NCBI RefSeq assembly: GCF_015207605.1
Contig: NZ_JADEWO010000009.1
Span: 1-64,000 of the forward strand
DNA length: 64,000 nucleotides
From: Oculatella sp. LEGE 06141
GTDB lineage: Bacteria; Cyanobacteriota; Cyanobacteriia; Elainellales; Elainellaceae
Direction: 5' to 3'
The position numbers and the translations under genes are program-made. Of the stretch, positions 53,574 through 60,826 are shown piece after piece (the first letter of the stretch is position 1; each line of letters starts with the position of its first letter). The notes below the pieces were generated by a model. It was not told where the DNA came from, did no database searches, and was given only the letters and a program-made list of their open reading frames with translations.

Positions 53574-55585
53574 TGGTCGCTTCCGCTGAAAAGGATATTC
53601 GTAAAAAGTTTTCCGTTGGCGCGACGTTGCTCGACAGGAACGGGAGAGTGGGGAAGGTGACAAAACACATCAGTAGCGCCCTGCTCGAAATTAGCTGGCA
53701 GGGTGAGGCTCCCACCAAGCATCATCGGGATTCGATCACATCTCTAGATGTCCGTGAAATCGAACAACTCAGCGCGGATGAACAGGGTGAGGCTCCCGAA
53801 GTGGCTCCTATTCAAAAATTCCGAAGAGACGATCGCGTCTTCCCGTCCAAACCCGTCGAGGTCAGCGCCGTTGCCGTTTACCAGGGCGAAGCTTACTACA
53901 GCGAAGGCAAGCAAGGCGCATGGCGCACCGCTACTCCAGACGACATCAAAAACCTAAAAAAGGGCGATCGCGTCTCAATAGCCAACCAAAACTGGGTCTA
54001 CACCTATGTGCGATGGGATTCAGTTGAGGCTGAAGCTGTAGTGAAATTTGTGGGCTACAACTTTCGCACCCGGATTCCGGTGGCAAAACTTCAGGTGGAG
54101 GGGTTGAAAACGCCTGAACCAGAGACTTTTCATGACAACGATGTCGCTGAGGGCGAGGTGATCGCCCTTGCTGAACCTAGCAAAGTTCCGGAAGAGGAGC
54201 CGCCTGGGGATATTAACGCTGCTTTGCTGGCAGCACTAAAAAGCGATAAGTGGAAGGAATTTCAGGATCAAGGAGCTAGCGATGAGCAATTGAAGTGGGC
54301 GATCGCTGACCATTTTGGGATTGAAGTAGGCAGCTCTAGCCCACACTGGTGGCGCGCCAAAGGCGGTAAAAATCCCAGGTTTTGGAACCGATCATCGTCC
54401 CAGGGTAAGCCTGATTTGCAAGGCAAAGCGCTGGTGGCGCGAGTGAGGGAGTTGCTAGGGATTCCTAAATTAAGCGATCGCCCTGCCACAGTTGAAGACC
54501 CTGTATCCTCTCTAGAGCCAATTCATCAACAGATTGCGCGACTAGCAACTGTTCCCTCTAACTGTCACGGCGACGAACTTGCGCTACGTCAAGGCTGGAA
54601 GCTTGATTTGCAAGGTAAAGCGCCAGTGGGAGCGATCGCTACCGATAATAAGCCCCTAACTATTATTGAAAGCCCTACTGAATCGATAACAAGGCTTGAT
54701 GCCCTCGCCACCGAAATCAACGCCCTCTACGGACAGTTAGAGGAAGCGGAGGAAGTCGCCAGCAGCGCCGCCCGTAGCGCTCTCACCTTTGCCCGTGAGA
54801 TGGGGCAAAAGCTGCTAGAGGCTAAGAAACAATGTGGGCACGGCAACTGGGAGGAATGGCGCAAACAACTCGTTTCATCCCGCTCTGGCAAGCCGCTCCC
54901 CAGCTCCACGGCCAGCCTCTACCAGCGCATCGCCAAACGTTGGGAGGAGGTTGAGCAGGCCGAAACCCTTAGAGATGCGGCTGCACTGCTGAAGAGCGAT
55001 CGCCAACTCTCATCATCTGTAAATAAATCCACTTCCAAATCCGCAACGGAAGTGTCGATGGTTGCGGATTTGAAGAAAGAGGTGGTGCCAGCCGAGCAAA
55101 TCGTCAGCGTCACTCACTCCGGCTGGATACAAACCAAAGAAGGGCGATCGCTAAACCCTGAACACTACGAACCGGAACAACCGCTGGTCTGCAAACCCTC
55201 TATCACACCGGAGGAGTTTAACCGAGAGATGACAGCAGACAACTGTTTTAGCGGTTGCCATAGCTGTAGGCACCGGATGCTGGCAGGCAGCGGCGATCGC
55301 TACCGCTGCGAGATGGATGAGTTTGGTGAGGGAATCAAAACTCTCTCGCTCAAAGAAAACTGGTTTGAGCTAAACGAAGGGTGCAAAAACTACAGCGGAG
55401 GTGGCACTCAGCCCACTATGGCGATCGCCACCACTAATAGTTGCGCTGGGATGCCAGCCATTCAAAAAGCGGTTTGGGAATGGCTAAACCTCAACGGAAT
55501 TGAGGCCGATGAGGTTGCTGCCAGCAACGCGGCTGATGCGATTTATGAATACCTACACGGCCAATTTCTGGAGGTTGAAGACTGA
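53573..55585 (+). CDS. Large DUF3102-containing multidomain protein
   Basis: The protein has 670 residues. The N-terminal part contains two or three small SH3-like beta domains (GATLLDRNGRVGKVTKHISS; KKGDRVSIANQNWVYTYVRW). The middle is a charged linker. DUF3102 lies at about 375-465 (SALTFAREMGQKLLEAKKQC, then ASLYQRIAKRWEEV). A Cys-rich segment near 545-605 (CFSGCHSCRHR, YRCEMDE, GCKNYSGG) and a helical end follow. Short repeated DNA units code for QGEAP and LQGKA peptides. It may recognise DNA in replication or partition. Confidence 0.65.
   Translation: MVASAEKDIRKKFSVGATLLDRNGRVGKVTKHISSALLEISWQGEAPTKHHRDSITSLDVREIEQLSADEQGEAPEVAPIQKFRRDDRVFPSKPVEVSAVAVYQGEAYYSEGKQGAWRTATPDDIKNLKKGDRVSIANQNWVYTYVRWDSVEAEAVVKFVGYNFRTRIPVAKLQVEGLKTPEPETFHDNDVAEGEVIALAEPSKVPEEEPPGDINAALLAALKSDKWKEFQDQGASDEQLKWAIADHFGIEVGSSSPHWWRAKGGKNPRFWNRSSSQGKPDLQGKALVARVRELLGIPKLSDRPATVEDPVSSLEPIHQQIARLATVPSNCHGDELALRQGWKLDLQGKAPVGAIATDNKPLTIIESPTESITRLDALATEINALYGQLEEAEEVASSAARSALTFAREMGQKLLEAKKQCGHGNWEEWRKQLVSSRSGKPLPSSTASLYQRIAKRWEEVEQAETLRDAAALLKSDRQLSSSVNKSTSKSATEVSMVADLKKEVVPAEQIVSVTHSGWIQTKEGRSLNPEHYEPEQPLVCKPSITPEEFNREMTADNCFSGCHSCRHRMLAGSGDRYRCEMDEFGEGIKTLSLKENWFELNEGCKNYSGGGTQPTMAIATTNSCAGMPAIQKAVWEWLNLNGIEADEVAASNAADAIYEYLHGQFLEVED
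55036..55072. repeat. Dispersed inverted repeat, family A, in a coding region
   Basis: CAAATCCGCAAC and GTTGCGGATTTG are separated by 13 bases, so the arms are perfect but the loop is longer than in the intergenic copies. Confidence 0.65.
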
Positions 55586-55586
55586 T

Positions 55587-55811
55587 ATGCATAAACTCAG
55601 AATTTTTCTATGGGCCGCACTTCATCATGAGCAGTTCCGATACTGCTATCTGATTCTGCCGATCACCATTCGGTTCTATCAGGCACAGCCACACACATGG
55701 AGGTTAGAACTCAGGCTGCAAACTTTCTCAACCTACGTTCCTTGGACTGTCCAGAGCGCCTATCTCGGAGCCAAAGGATACAAGCCTGACCTTGAAGACA
55801 TCCCGTTCTAG
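55587..55811 (+). CDS. Small basic, aromatic-rich protein
   Basis: A 74-residue protein; ATG 55587 is one base past the previous stop region. The sequence is rich in Tyr, Phe and Arg (HKLRIFLWAALHHEQFRYCY, TWRLELRLQTFSTYVPWTVQ). Not recognised. It lies in the accessory end of the replication operon. Confidence 0.5.
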   Translation: MHKLRIFLWAALHHEQFRYCYLILPITIRFYQAQPHTWRLELRLQTFSTYVPWTVQSAYLGAKGYKPDLEDIPF

Positions 55812-55819
55812 CCGCAGCC

Positions 55820-56164
55820 ATGCCGAACTCCAGATATGACCCCTCAGACTCCCGATACTGGGAGGAACCTGAAAGCAACGAAGACCTAGATCCAGGCTAC
55901 TACTACGCTGAAGACCACTACGACGAGGACGACGATTCAATGAACACGTTAATTGAAAAACAAGCAGAAATTATCCAAACCCTTCAAGCAAAAGCGCTTG
56001 AAGATCCTTCGCCACAGACAATCGCATCATTGACCGCTGCAACATTGGCATTGAAAAACTTGCTAGAGATTAAGCAGGTAGTGGATCGCGATGGTTTGCC
56101 TACCGTTGAGGAATTGGTGGGGATTTTGGCCGATAGAAATAAGAAGGGCGATCGCAATGACTAA
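55820..56164 (+). CDS. Acidic, coiled-coil hypothetical protein
   Basis: The protein has 114 residues. The first 40 are acidic and Tyr-rich (GYYYAEDHYDEDDDS). The rest is helical (LIEKQAEIIQTLQAKALEDP, TLALKNLLEIKQVVDRDGLP). Not recognised; overlaps the next gene by eight bases. Confidence 0.5.
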   Translation: MPNSRYDPSDSRYWEEPESNEDLDPGYYYAEDHYDEDDDSMNTLIEKQAEIIQTLQAKALEDPSPQTIASLTAATLALKNLLEIKQVVDRDGLPTVEELVGILADRNKKGDRND

Positions 56165-56375
56165 GCAAGGAGCAGCTTATGAATTCGGAGAAATTGTAAA
56201 AACGCCACACAACGAACTAGGGGAGGTTATTGGCATTTGGAAGGACGGTGCGCGGTGGCGTTACAGACTTAAATACCTTCACCATTGGACGGATTCGTGG
56301 TGGAAGGAAGACCAGCTTACCCGCGCCACTATTAATCAGGAACAACAGAGGATAGAGGAGGGCGATCGCCAGTGA
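56157..56375 (+). CDS. Small SH3/KOW-like protein
   Basis: A 72-residue protein from ATG 56157: KQGAAYEFGEIVKTPHNELG, VIGIWKDGARWRYRLKYLHH and WWKEDQL, a compact beta-barrel type pattern like those in the large DUF3102 protein. It overlaps both neighbours. A DNA- or protein-binding adaptor is possible. Confidence 0.55.
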   Translation: MTKQGAAYEFGEIVKTPHNELGEVIGIWKDGARWRYRLKYLHHWTDSWWKEDQLTRATINQEQQRIEEGDRQ

Positions 56376-56713
56376 CCAAACCCAACATCGGAGAATTAAA
56401 TCAACGGCTAGCCCTGCTGGAAGCTCAACAAGAATGGATCACTGCCATTCTTCAGGCGTATGGCATACAGGGAGTATGGCTCTCACCAGGTAAGGCAGCC
56501 AGCATCCTCGGAGTCACCCGCGATCGCATCATGGGCGAGATCCGCCGCGCCGAGCGGTTGAGAGCCGTCCGCAAAAGAGGGGATTGTCTATATGATGTCC
56601 ATTACCGTGACGATCGAGATCCAGAAGAAGGCGTGGAGCCTGTCTGGAAAGCAAACATCATCGAATTTCGCAAACTCCTGGCAATCCCACCCGATGAACG
56701 AAAACTGCCCTAA
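56372..56713 (+). CDS. Possible excisionase-like or HTH accessory protein
   Basis: A 113-residue protein starting at GTG 56372. A helical start (LNQRLALLEAQQEWITAILQ) is followed by a winged-helix-like pattern (LSPGKAASILGVTRDRIMGE, RRAERLRAVRKRG) that recalls MerR/excisionase N-termini. It is convergent with the integrase, the stops overlapping by four bases. An integration direction factor is an attractive guess. Confidence 0.6.
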   Translation: MTKPNIGELNQRLALLEAQQEWITAILQAYGIQGVWLSPGKAASILGVTRDRIMGEIRRAERLRAVRKRGDCLYDVHYRDDRDPEEGVEPVWKANIIEFRKLLAIPPDERKLP

Positions 56714-57804
56714 GAACGCCGCCTCATTACCTCCTGATACACCTTCAGATAGGGTTGTTCTCCCCACCACGCCCGATATTTAGTCAGATGAGTGTCAAGG
56801 CTGTGCCCCATTGACTTAGCGAGAAAGTCTGGCGGGAAACCAAACTCAAACCCGCGCCGAGCATAACAATGGCGCAAATCATAGGGAGTGAATCCAACCT
56901 CAAGTTGGCGAAATCTTTGAGAAAGAGACATCCCTAATTGATTGTTATTTCGCCCCTCGATCTTTATGGATGGAATCTGATAATTTTGAACATCAAATTC
57001 CCAAAAGTCGGCGGGAATTGGGAAGGCGGTATGTTGTCCAGTTTTGGTTTCTTCTGGAACTTCCAACACCGCTGGCTCCTGGCCTAGTCGGTCGGTATGC
57101 ACCACAAACGCTTCATGAGGGCGCAAACCATAAACGCACAAAGCATCGTAAAGCCACACCCAGCCGTAAGATTGAAATTTTTTTCTAGCCGCAGCGATGA
57201 GGCGATCGCTAGGCAGATCTCGTGGATTAACCGATCTAGACGCAGAATATCCCTTACCCATCTCCTTCAGGTCATCCGCCCCTACCAGCTCAGCAAACTC
57301 TGCCAGCAGTCGAAACGCCATTGCATATCCCTGCCTGCTTCGAGTTCCTGGATCGCTGCGCTCCAAAATAATTCGCTTCAACAGCTCCAGGCTCAACGGC
57401 TCATCTAGCGGTAGGTGACGAAACTTCAGTTCATAATCCTTGTGCCACGAATTGAGCGTGGAAGGAGTTTGTTTGGTATTGTTCCAATGATGATCTGTAA
57501 ACTTCTCAACCCACTCCCCTACTGTCTCGGAGGGTTTTTGCTTGCCCTTGAGATAGGGCGTCCAGTCAAATTTCTCCTTAATTAGTTGACTTTCCATCTC
57601 CTGAGCAATGGCGAACGCCATCCGCAACCCAGCAAACGTAGCTGGCTTACCCGCACTAATCTCGTAAGATTTAGCATGACTACCGTCCCCTGGCTTTGGC
57701 GGAAATGTGCCACGAATCGATAGCCGTTTACCTCTAATGCGAATGCTGACCAACGACAAGAGTTGGTTGGTTTCGGCCAGACGCTCATCAAATCCAGTTC
57801 CCAT
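56710..57804 (-). CDS. int: Tyrosine integrase of the tRNA-Ser attachment site
   Basis: The protein has 364 residues. An N-terminal arm-binding-type domain covers residues 10-90 and a core-binding domain about 95-185. The catalytic domain has Arg 228 (GLRPHEA), Arg 311/His 312 (YDLRHCYARR), His 334 (SMGHS) and Tyr 343 (LTKYRAW). It lies 98 bases from the tRNA-Ser fragment, the standard arrangement for an integrase and its attachment core. Direct repeats TTTGCCCAAAA upstream of its ATG may be arm sites or operators. Confidence 0.9.
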   Translation of the reverse strand: MGTGFDERLAETNQLLSLVSIRIRGKRLSIRGTFPPKPGDGSHAKSYEISAGKPATFAGLRMAFAIAQEMESQLIKEKFDWTPYLKGKQKPSETVGEWVEKFTDHHWNNTKQTPSTLNSWHKDYELKFRHLPLDEPLSLELLKRIILERSDPGTRSRQGYAMAFRLLAEFAELVGADDLKEMGKGYSASRSVNPRDLPSDRLIAAARKKFQSYGWVWLYDALCVYGLRPHEAFVVHTDRLGQEPAVLEVPEETKTGQHTAFPIPADFWEFDVQNYQIPSIKIEGRNNNQLGMSLSQRFRQLEVGFTPYDLRHCYARRGFEFGFPPDFLAKSMGHSLDTHLTKYRAWWGEQPYLKVYQEVMRRRS

Positions 57805-57830
57805 TTGCCCAAAATTTGCCCAAAAAATAA

Positions 57831-57876
57831 CCTCAGACAGACCTAGTTTTTGATTAAAAACCTATTCTGTCTGAGG
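57831..57876. promoter_or_regulatory. Inverted repeat upstream of the integrase gene
   Basis: CCTCAGACAGA pairs with TCTGTCTGAGG, with an inner TTTTT/AAAAA pair and a few mismatches between. It lies between the integrase start and the att core and is a candidate operator, arm site or attenuator. Confidence 0.5.
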
Positions 57877-57901
57877 CAAGCTTAAGGCTAAAACCTAGAA
57901 A

Positions 57902-57963
57902 CGGAGAGGGAGGGATTCGAACCCTCGGATACCCCTAAAGGCATCAACAGATTAGCAATCTAC
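57902..57963 (-). pseudogene. tRNA-Ser(GCU) 3' fragment, attachment-site core
   Basis: On the minus strand the sequence holds an anticodon loop TTGCTAA, a long variable arm, T-arm GAGGGTTCGAATCCCTC, 3' acceptor strand CCTCTCC and discriminator G. The 5' half (acceptor 5' strand and D arm) is missing; the preceding bases do not fit it. Such truncated tRNA ends mark prophage attachment sites. Confidence 0.85.
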
Positions 57964-58141
57964 TCAACAATTCTTCTAAGGCTTGATGCAGAAGCCTTGT
58001 GAAAATTGCCAAAAAACAAATTCCCCCATTTCTCCCCCAAATAGGGTGTTTTAAGCCCTTCACATCTGTCGCTATTCGGGGGTGTGGGGCGCTAGTCGAG
58101 CTAATTGAGCGGATCGCTCCGCCGCTCTAGGCCGGGTAAGC

Positions 58142-58732
58142 TTACAACAAAATTTGATGGTTGCTCTGCACATATTTGTCAGCGATCGCATTAATCAGTT
58201 CCTCCCACCTAATTTCATCGTCGTGAAAGAGGAGAAGCTGTTGAGCGAGATCGGCGGCAATGAATCGAGCGTAATGATTGGGATGCTTAAGGGTCTGAAT
58301 CCCAACAAGATCGCAGAGATAAGCAAACCGAACGCGAACTCGAATGGTCTTTGTGAGGGGATCGGGAATCCTTGCCACCTCAACCAATGCAAGAATATGC
58401 GTCGGTGTCGGATGGCGACGAGCGGAAAGTGCGACATCCCAAGATGCTCTAACACTTCCCGGCTCAAGGGATCGGCGCTCTCCAGCTCCGTTAGGTGATG
58501 CCGTCCATCTAACCTGATCGCAGGTAAGGAGTAGGTCATATTGCCCTTGATAGGCTGGGATGAATCGGTAAGTGGCCGCAGCTCCCGCCACCGATCGCTT
58601 GAGTCGATGGAGAACTCCGAGATTGGATTGCCAGCTTCGTTCGACGGAGACAGTTTCTCGTTGCGATCGTCTGGCGAGTCGCTTAATCCATCGGAGTAGT
58701 CGCGTGAGCCAGTCATTGTTGTGTTGTGCCAC
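58142..58732 (-). CDS. Hypothetical protein at the end of the second structural cluster
   Basis: The protein has about 196 residues; GTG 58732 is a likely start because upstream codons lie deep in the previous gene. A basic N-terminus (RLLRWIKRLARRSQRE) precedes a mixed alpha/beta domain (RFIPAYQGQYDLLLTCDQVR, PTHILALVEVARIPD, AADLAQQLLLFHDDEIRWEE). Not recognised. It is the last gene before the attachment core. Confidence 0.55.
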   Translation of the reverse strand: MAQHNNDWLTRLLRWIKRLARRSQRETVSVERSWQSNLGVLHRLKRSVAGAAATYRFIPAYQGQYDLLLTCDQVRWTASPNGAGERRSLEPGSVRASWDVALSARRHPTPTHILALVEVARIPDPLTKTIRVRVRFAYLCDLVGIQTLKHPNHYARFIAADLAQQLLLFHDDEIRWEELINAIADKYVQSNHQILL

Positions 58733-58970
58733 TATCGTCGGGCATGGTTGGGCTTGAGATGGCACGATCGACCGGGGCGATCGTCTGTGCAATTTTTTCA
58801 TCCAATGAGCGGGTTGGAGCAAGCCACGCGCCCGTCATAACCGTCAGGCCAAGCGAGATTTGAGCCGACGGGTCGTAGTCGGAAACCAGATTGGATTTGT
58901 GCAGGGCTTGCGCGATGATCAGCAATCCTGCTACAACCCCAAAAGACTCCACTGAGAGAAATTTACGCAT
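58713..58970 (-). CDS. Small membrane protein, possibly holin-like
   Basis: The protein has 85 residues from ATG 58970, four bases past the previous stop. Two hydrophobic segments (GVVAGLLIIAQALH and AQISLGLTVMTGAWLA) are followed by a polar tail. Small two-span proteins behind fibre genes often belong to lysis. No lysin is present in the visible part. Confidence 0.5.
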   Translation of the reverse strand: MRKFLSVESFGVVAGLLIIAQALHKSNLVSDYDPSAQISLGLTVMTGAWLAPTRSLDEKIAQTIAPVDRAISSPTMPDDSGTTQQ

Positions 58971-58974
58971 TGTT

Positions 58975-59493
58975 CTAGGGGATAGGTTGGAGATCAAAAT
59001 CGTCTGGATTGAAGCCGTGGATTTCGAGGCGCGATCGCAGCCATTCCAGCTCTTCGGCTGTGAAGTCTCCAATGCCCGCAATGCCTCGCAATCCATCACG
59101 AACATCAGCAATAGCAGTCGCGAAATCGCTCAGATGATGGGTGGTCGTCAGGGTGCCATAGAGCAAAGTGAACGCTTTATTCGCCTTTAAAGTTCGCCCC
59201 GCTCCTTCGTAGACCTTTGCCCAAGGCATCGATCGTCGCAGATCCTCAACTAGGCCATCCCAATTCTGTAAAGGCATAGGAACCGGAAGTGGAGGCAATT
59301 CCCAACTGCTCTCATTCCAGTAGTGTAGTGAGCTGGGTTGAGGCGGTTTTGCAACAACTGCCGTGCCGTCAAAATAAGCTTCTGCGGGTTCTAGCTCTTC
59401 ACCTTCTGCTAAAGCAAATCCCACAGGCAGCACCTCAGGCTTGGTGTCCATCGGCGGACTTACCACCTGATTATCAGCAATGAAATACCACAT
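58975..59493 (-). CDS. Tail-fibre accessory-like protein
   Basis: The protein has 172 residues. The start WYFIADNQVVSPP and the later AYFDGTAVVAKPP look like the N-terminal beta part of phage fibre-accessory proteins. A tryptophan-rich middle (SLHYWNESSWELPPLPVPMP) and a helical C-terminal domain (NKAFTLLYGTLTTTHHLSDF, FTAEELEWLRSRLEIH) follow. It comes directly after the fibre genes and is likely to help fibre assembly or attachment. Confidence 0.5.
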   Translation of the reverse strand: MWYFIADNQVVSPPMDTKPEVLPVGFALAEGEELEPAEAYFDGTAVVAKPPQPSSLHYWNESSWELPPLPVPMPLQNWDGLVEDLRRSMPWAKVYEGAGRTLKANKAFTLLYGTLTTTHHLSDFATAIADVRDGLRGIAGIGDFTAEELEWLRSRLEIHGFNPDDFDLQPIP

Positions 59494-59494
59494 A

Positions 59495-60826
59495 TCAGCC
59501 CACCGGTAAGAGAGTTCGATTTGTTAGCAGGCCAGCGACTCCAGCTCCTTGGTGGCTGCCACCTGCCCCACCAAAGCCACCACCACCACCGCCTGCATAG
59601 CCTGTTCCCGTGCTTGTGCCAGCAGTCCCACCTGTCAGCAGAATTGTTCCTGATGGAGAATTGTTGGGCGACAGAAAAGCGCCATGCCCACCACCGCCAC
59701 CGCCACCACCAAAACTGCCAGAACTGCCAGTTCCGCCAACAGCGTTGCTGCCATTGCCACCGCGCACGTCAACGGTTGAGCCTGCTTGCAGCGTGATCGA
59801 GATGAGCGATTTTACAAGCACCAACCCACCAGAACCACCTCCTGATCCGCCAAGGGTTCCAGATGACGTGCCTAGCGTTCCAACAACGGCATTGCCGCCT
59901 CTAGCGAGAATCGAGCCGGTTGATCCCAGGATGAATGCTCCAGCGCAATCAAAAATCAATGTTCCGCCCGCATCTCCCCCCTTCGAACCAGAACCGCCTG
60001 TTCCGACGGCAGTTAAGAAGATCGTGCCGTTTGCGCCGCTTGATCCAATTGGATTGAGGAAGTAGTTGTAGGCGCTACCACCAAACACCTCGCCACCCAA
60101 ACCGCTGCCTAAGCCAGGGTTGGCAACAATAATTGTGTTGGCGTAGGCGAGTGTTCTTGCCCCGGCTCCTGCTAGGGATGTCGTAACATTTATCGTGCCA
60201 TTGATAGTGCAGGTGCCACTGATATGGATCTTTGCGCCAGCAGAGATGGTCAGGGTGGCAGCAGATTCAATCGTGAAGTTGCGAAAGTAATACTCGCCCT
60301 GGTTAAACGTGGCGGTTGTGGTGAGCAAATAATCGCCTTGATCCCCACTCCCCCCAAAAACTCGGATTGCTTCTGCTCGGGGTAGTACCGGCTGTGCATC
60401 TCTCGGAAAAGCAGGGACGATCGCAGTAACAACGCCTGCCACCGTCGTCACTTGCGCTAGTGGTACAGACGCGACAGGACGTAGGATGGCTGTACTGACA
60501 ACGCCAGTTGTGGAAATGAAGACAAAAGAGGTGCTGTTGTCAGGCAGTGCTAAAGCCCCTGGAGCAATGGTGGTGATCGCCCCGTTAGGCAGCGTGATCG
60601 CACCTCCGGTATGGTTGATGCTTAAACCGATACCAGCCGTGACCTTGAGCACGTCCCTGAACGTGCGCCATTCCTGCTTGATCTGCCCTGCCGCATTGCT
60701 CAGTTCATCGTCGGTAAGTCGAGGGTAATGCCCATCGATATCTTGGTCGTCGAAGACAAGGTTTTGGATGGCATTAAACCAAGCTGCATAAGCCCTAGAG
60801 CCATTGGCGTAGACTGTTTTCGCCAT
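59495..60826 (-). CDS. Glycine-rich tail fibre/receptor-binding protein
   Basis: The protein has 443 residues; ATG 60826 overlaps the upstream stop as TGATG. An N-terminal attachment region of about 70 residues (WFNAIQNLVFDDQDIDGHYP) and a beta middle are followed by a long glycine-rich region (residues about 245-435) with GGSGGGSGG, GGGGGGGGH and GGGGGGFGGAGG. Glycine-rich tips of this kind (T4 gp38 style) bind receptors and vary fast. Confidence 0.7.
   Translation of the reverse strand: MAKTVYANGSRAYAAWFNAIQNLVFDDQDIDGHYPRLTDDELSNAAGQIKQEWRTFRDVLKVTAGIGLSINHTGGAITLPNGAITTIAPGALALPDNSTSFVFISTTGVVSTAILRPVASVPLAQVTTVAGVVTAIVPAFPRDAQPVLPRAEAIRVFGGSGDQGDYLLTTTATFNQGEYYFRNFTIESAATLTISAGAKIHISGTCTINGTINVTTSLAGAGARTLAYANTIIVANPGLGSGLGGEVFGGSAYNYFLNPIGSSGANGTIFLTAVGTGGSGSKGGDAGGTLIFDCAGAFILGSTGSILARGGNAVVGTLGTSSGTLGGSGGGSGGLVLVKSLISITLQAGSTVDVRGGNGSNAVGGTGSSGSFGGGGGGGGHGAFLSPNNSPSGTILLTGGTAGTSTGTGYAGGGGGGFGGAGGSHQGAGVAGLLTNRTLLPVG

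Noticed and set aside
53698-54640. Repeated units coding for QGEAP/LQGKA as a tandem repeat array
   Set aside because: Copies are short, few and irregularly spaced; noted in the gene entry but too weak for a separate claim.
57902-57990. Intact tRNA-Ser gene
   Set aside because: The 3' half is perfect, but the bases upstream of the anticodon stem do not form a D arm or pair with the acceptor 3' strand.
58195-58716. 173-residue leftward frame with ATG overlapping the upstream stop
   Set aside because: The overlap is tempting, but the alternative frame (58142-58732) has a more convincing protein sequence and runs closer to the end of the cluster.
59520-59800. Repetitive sequence that could suggest a repeat array or CRISPR
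   Set aside because: It is the coding of the glycine-rich fibre region; there are no regular direct repeats with spacers.
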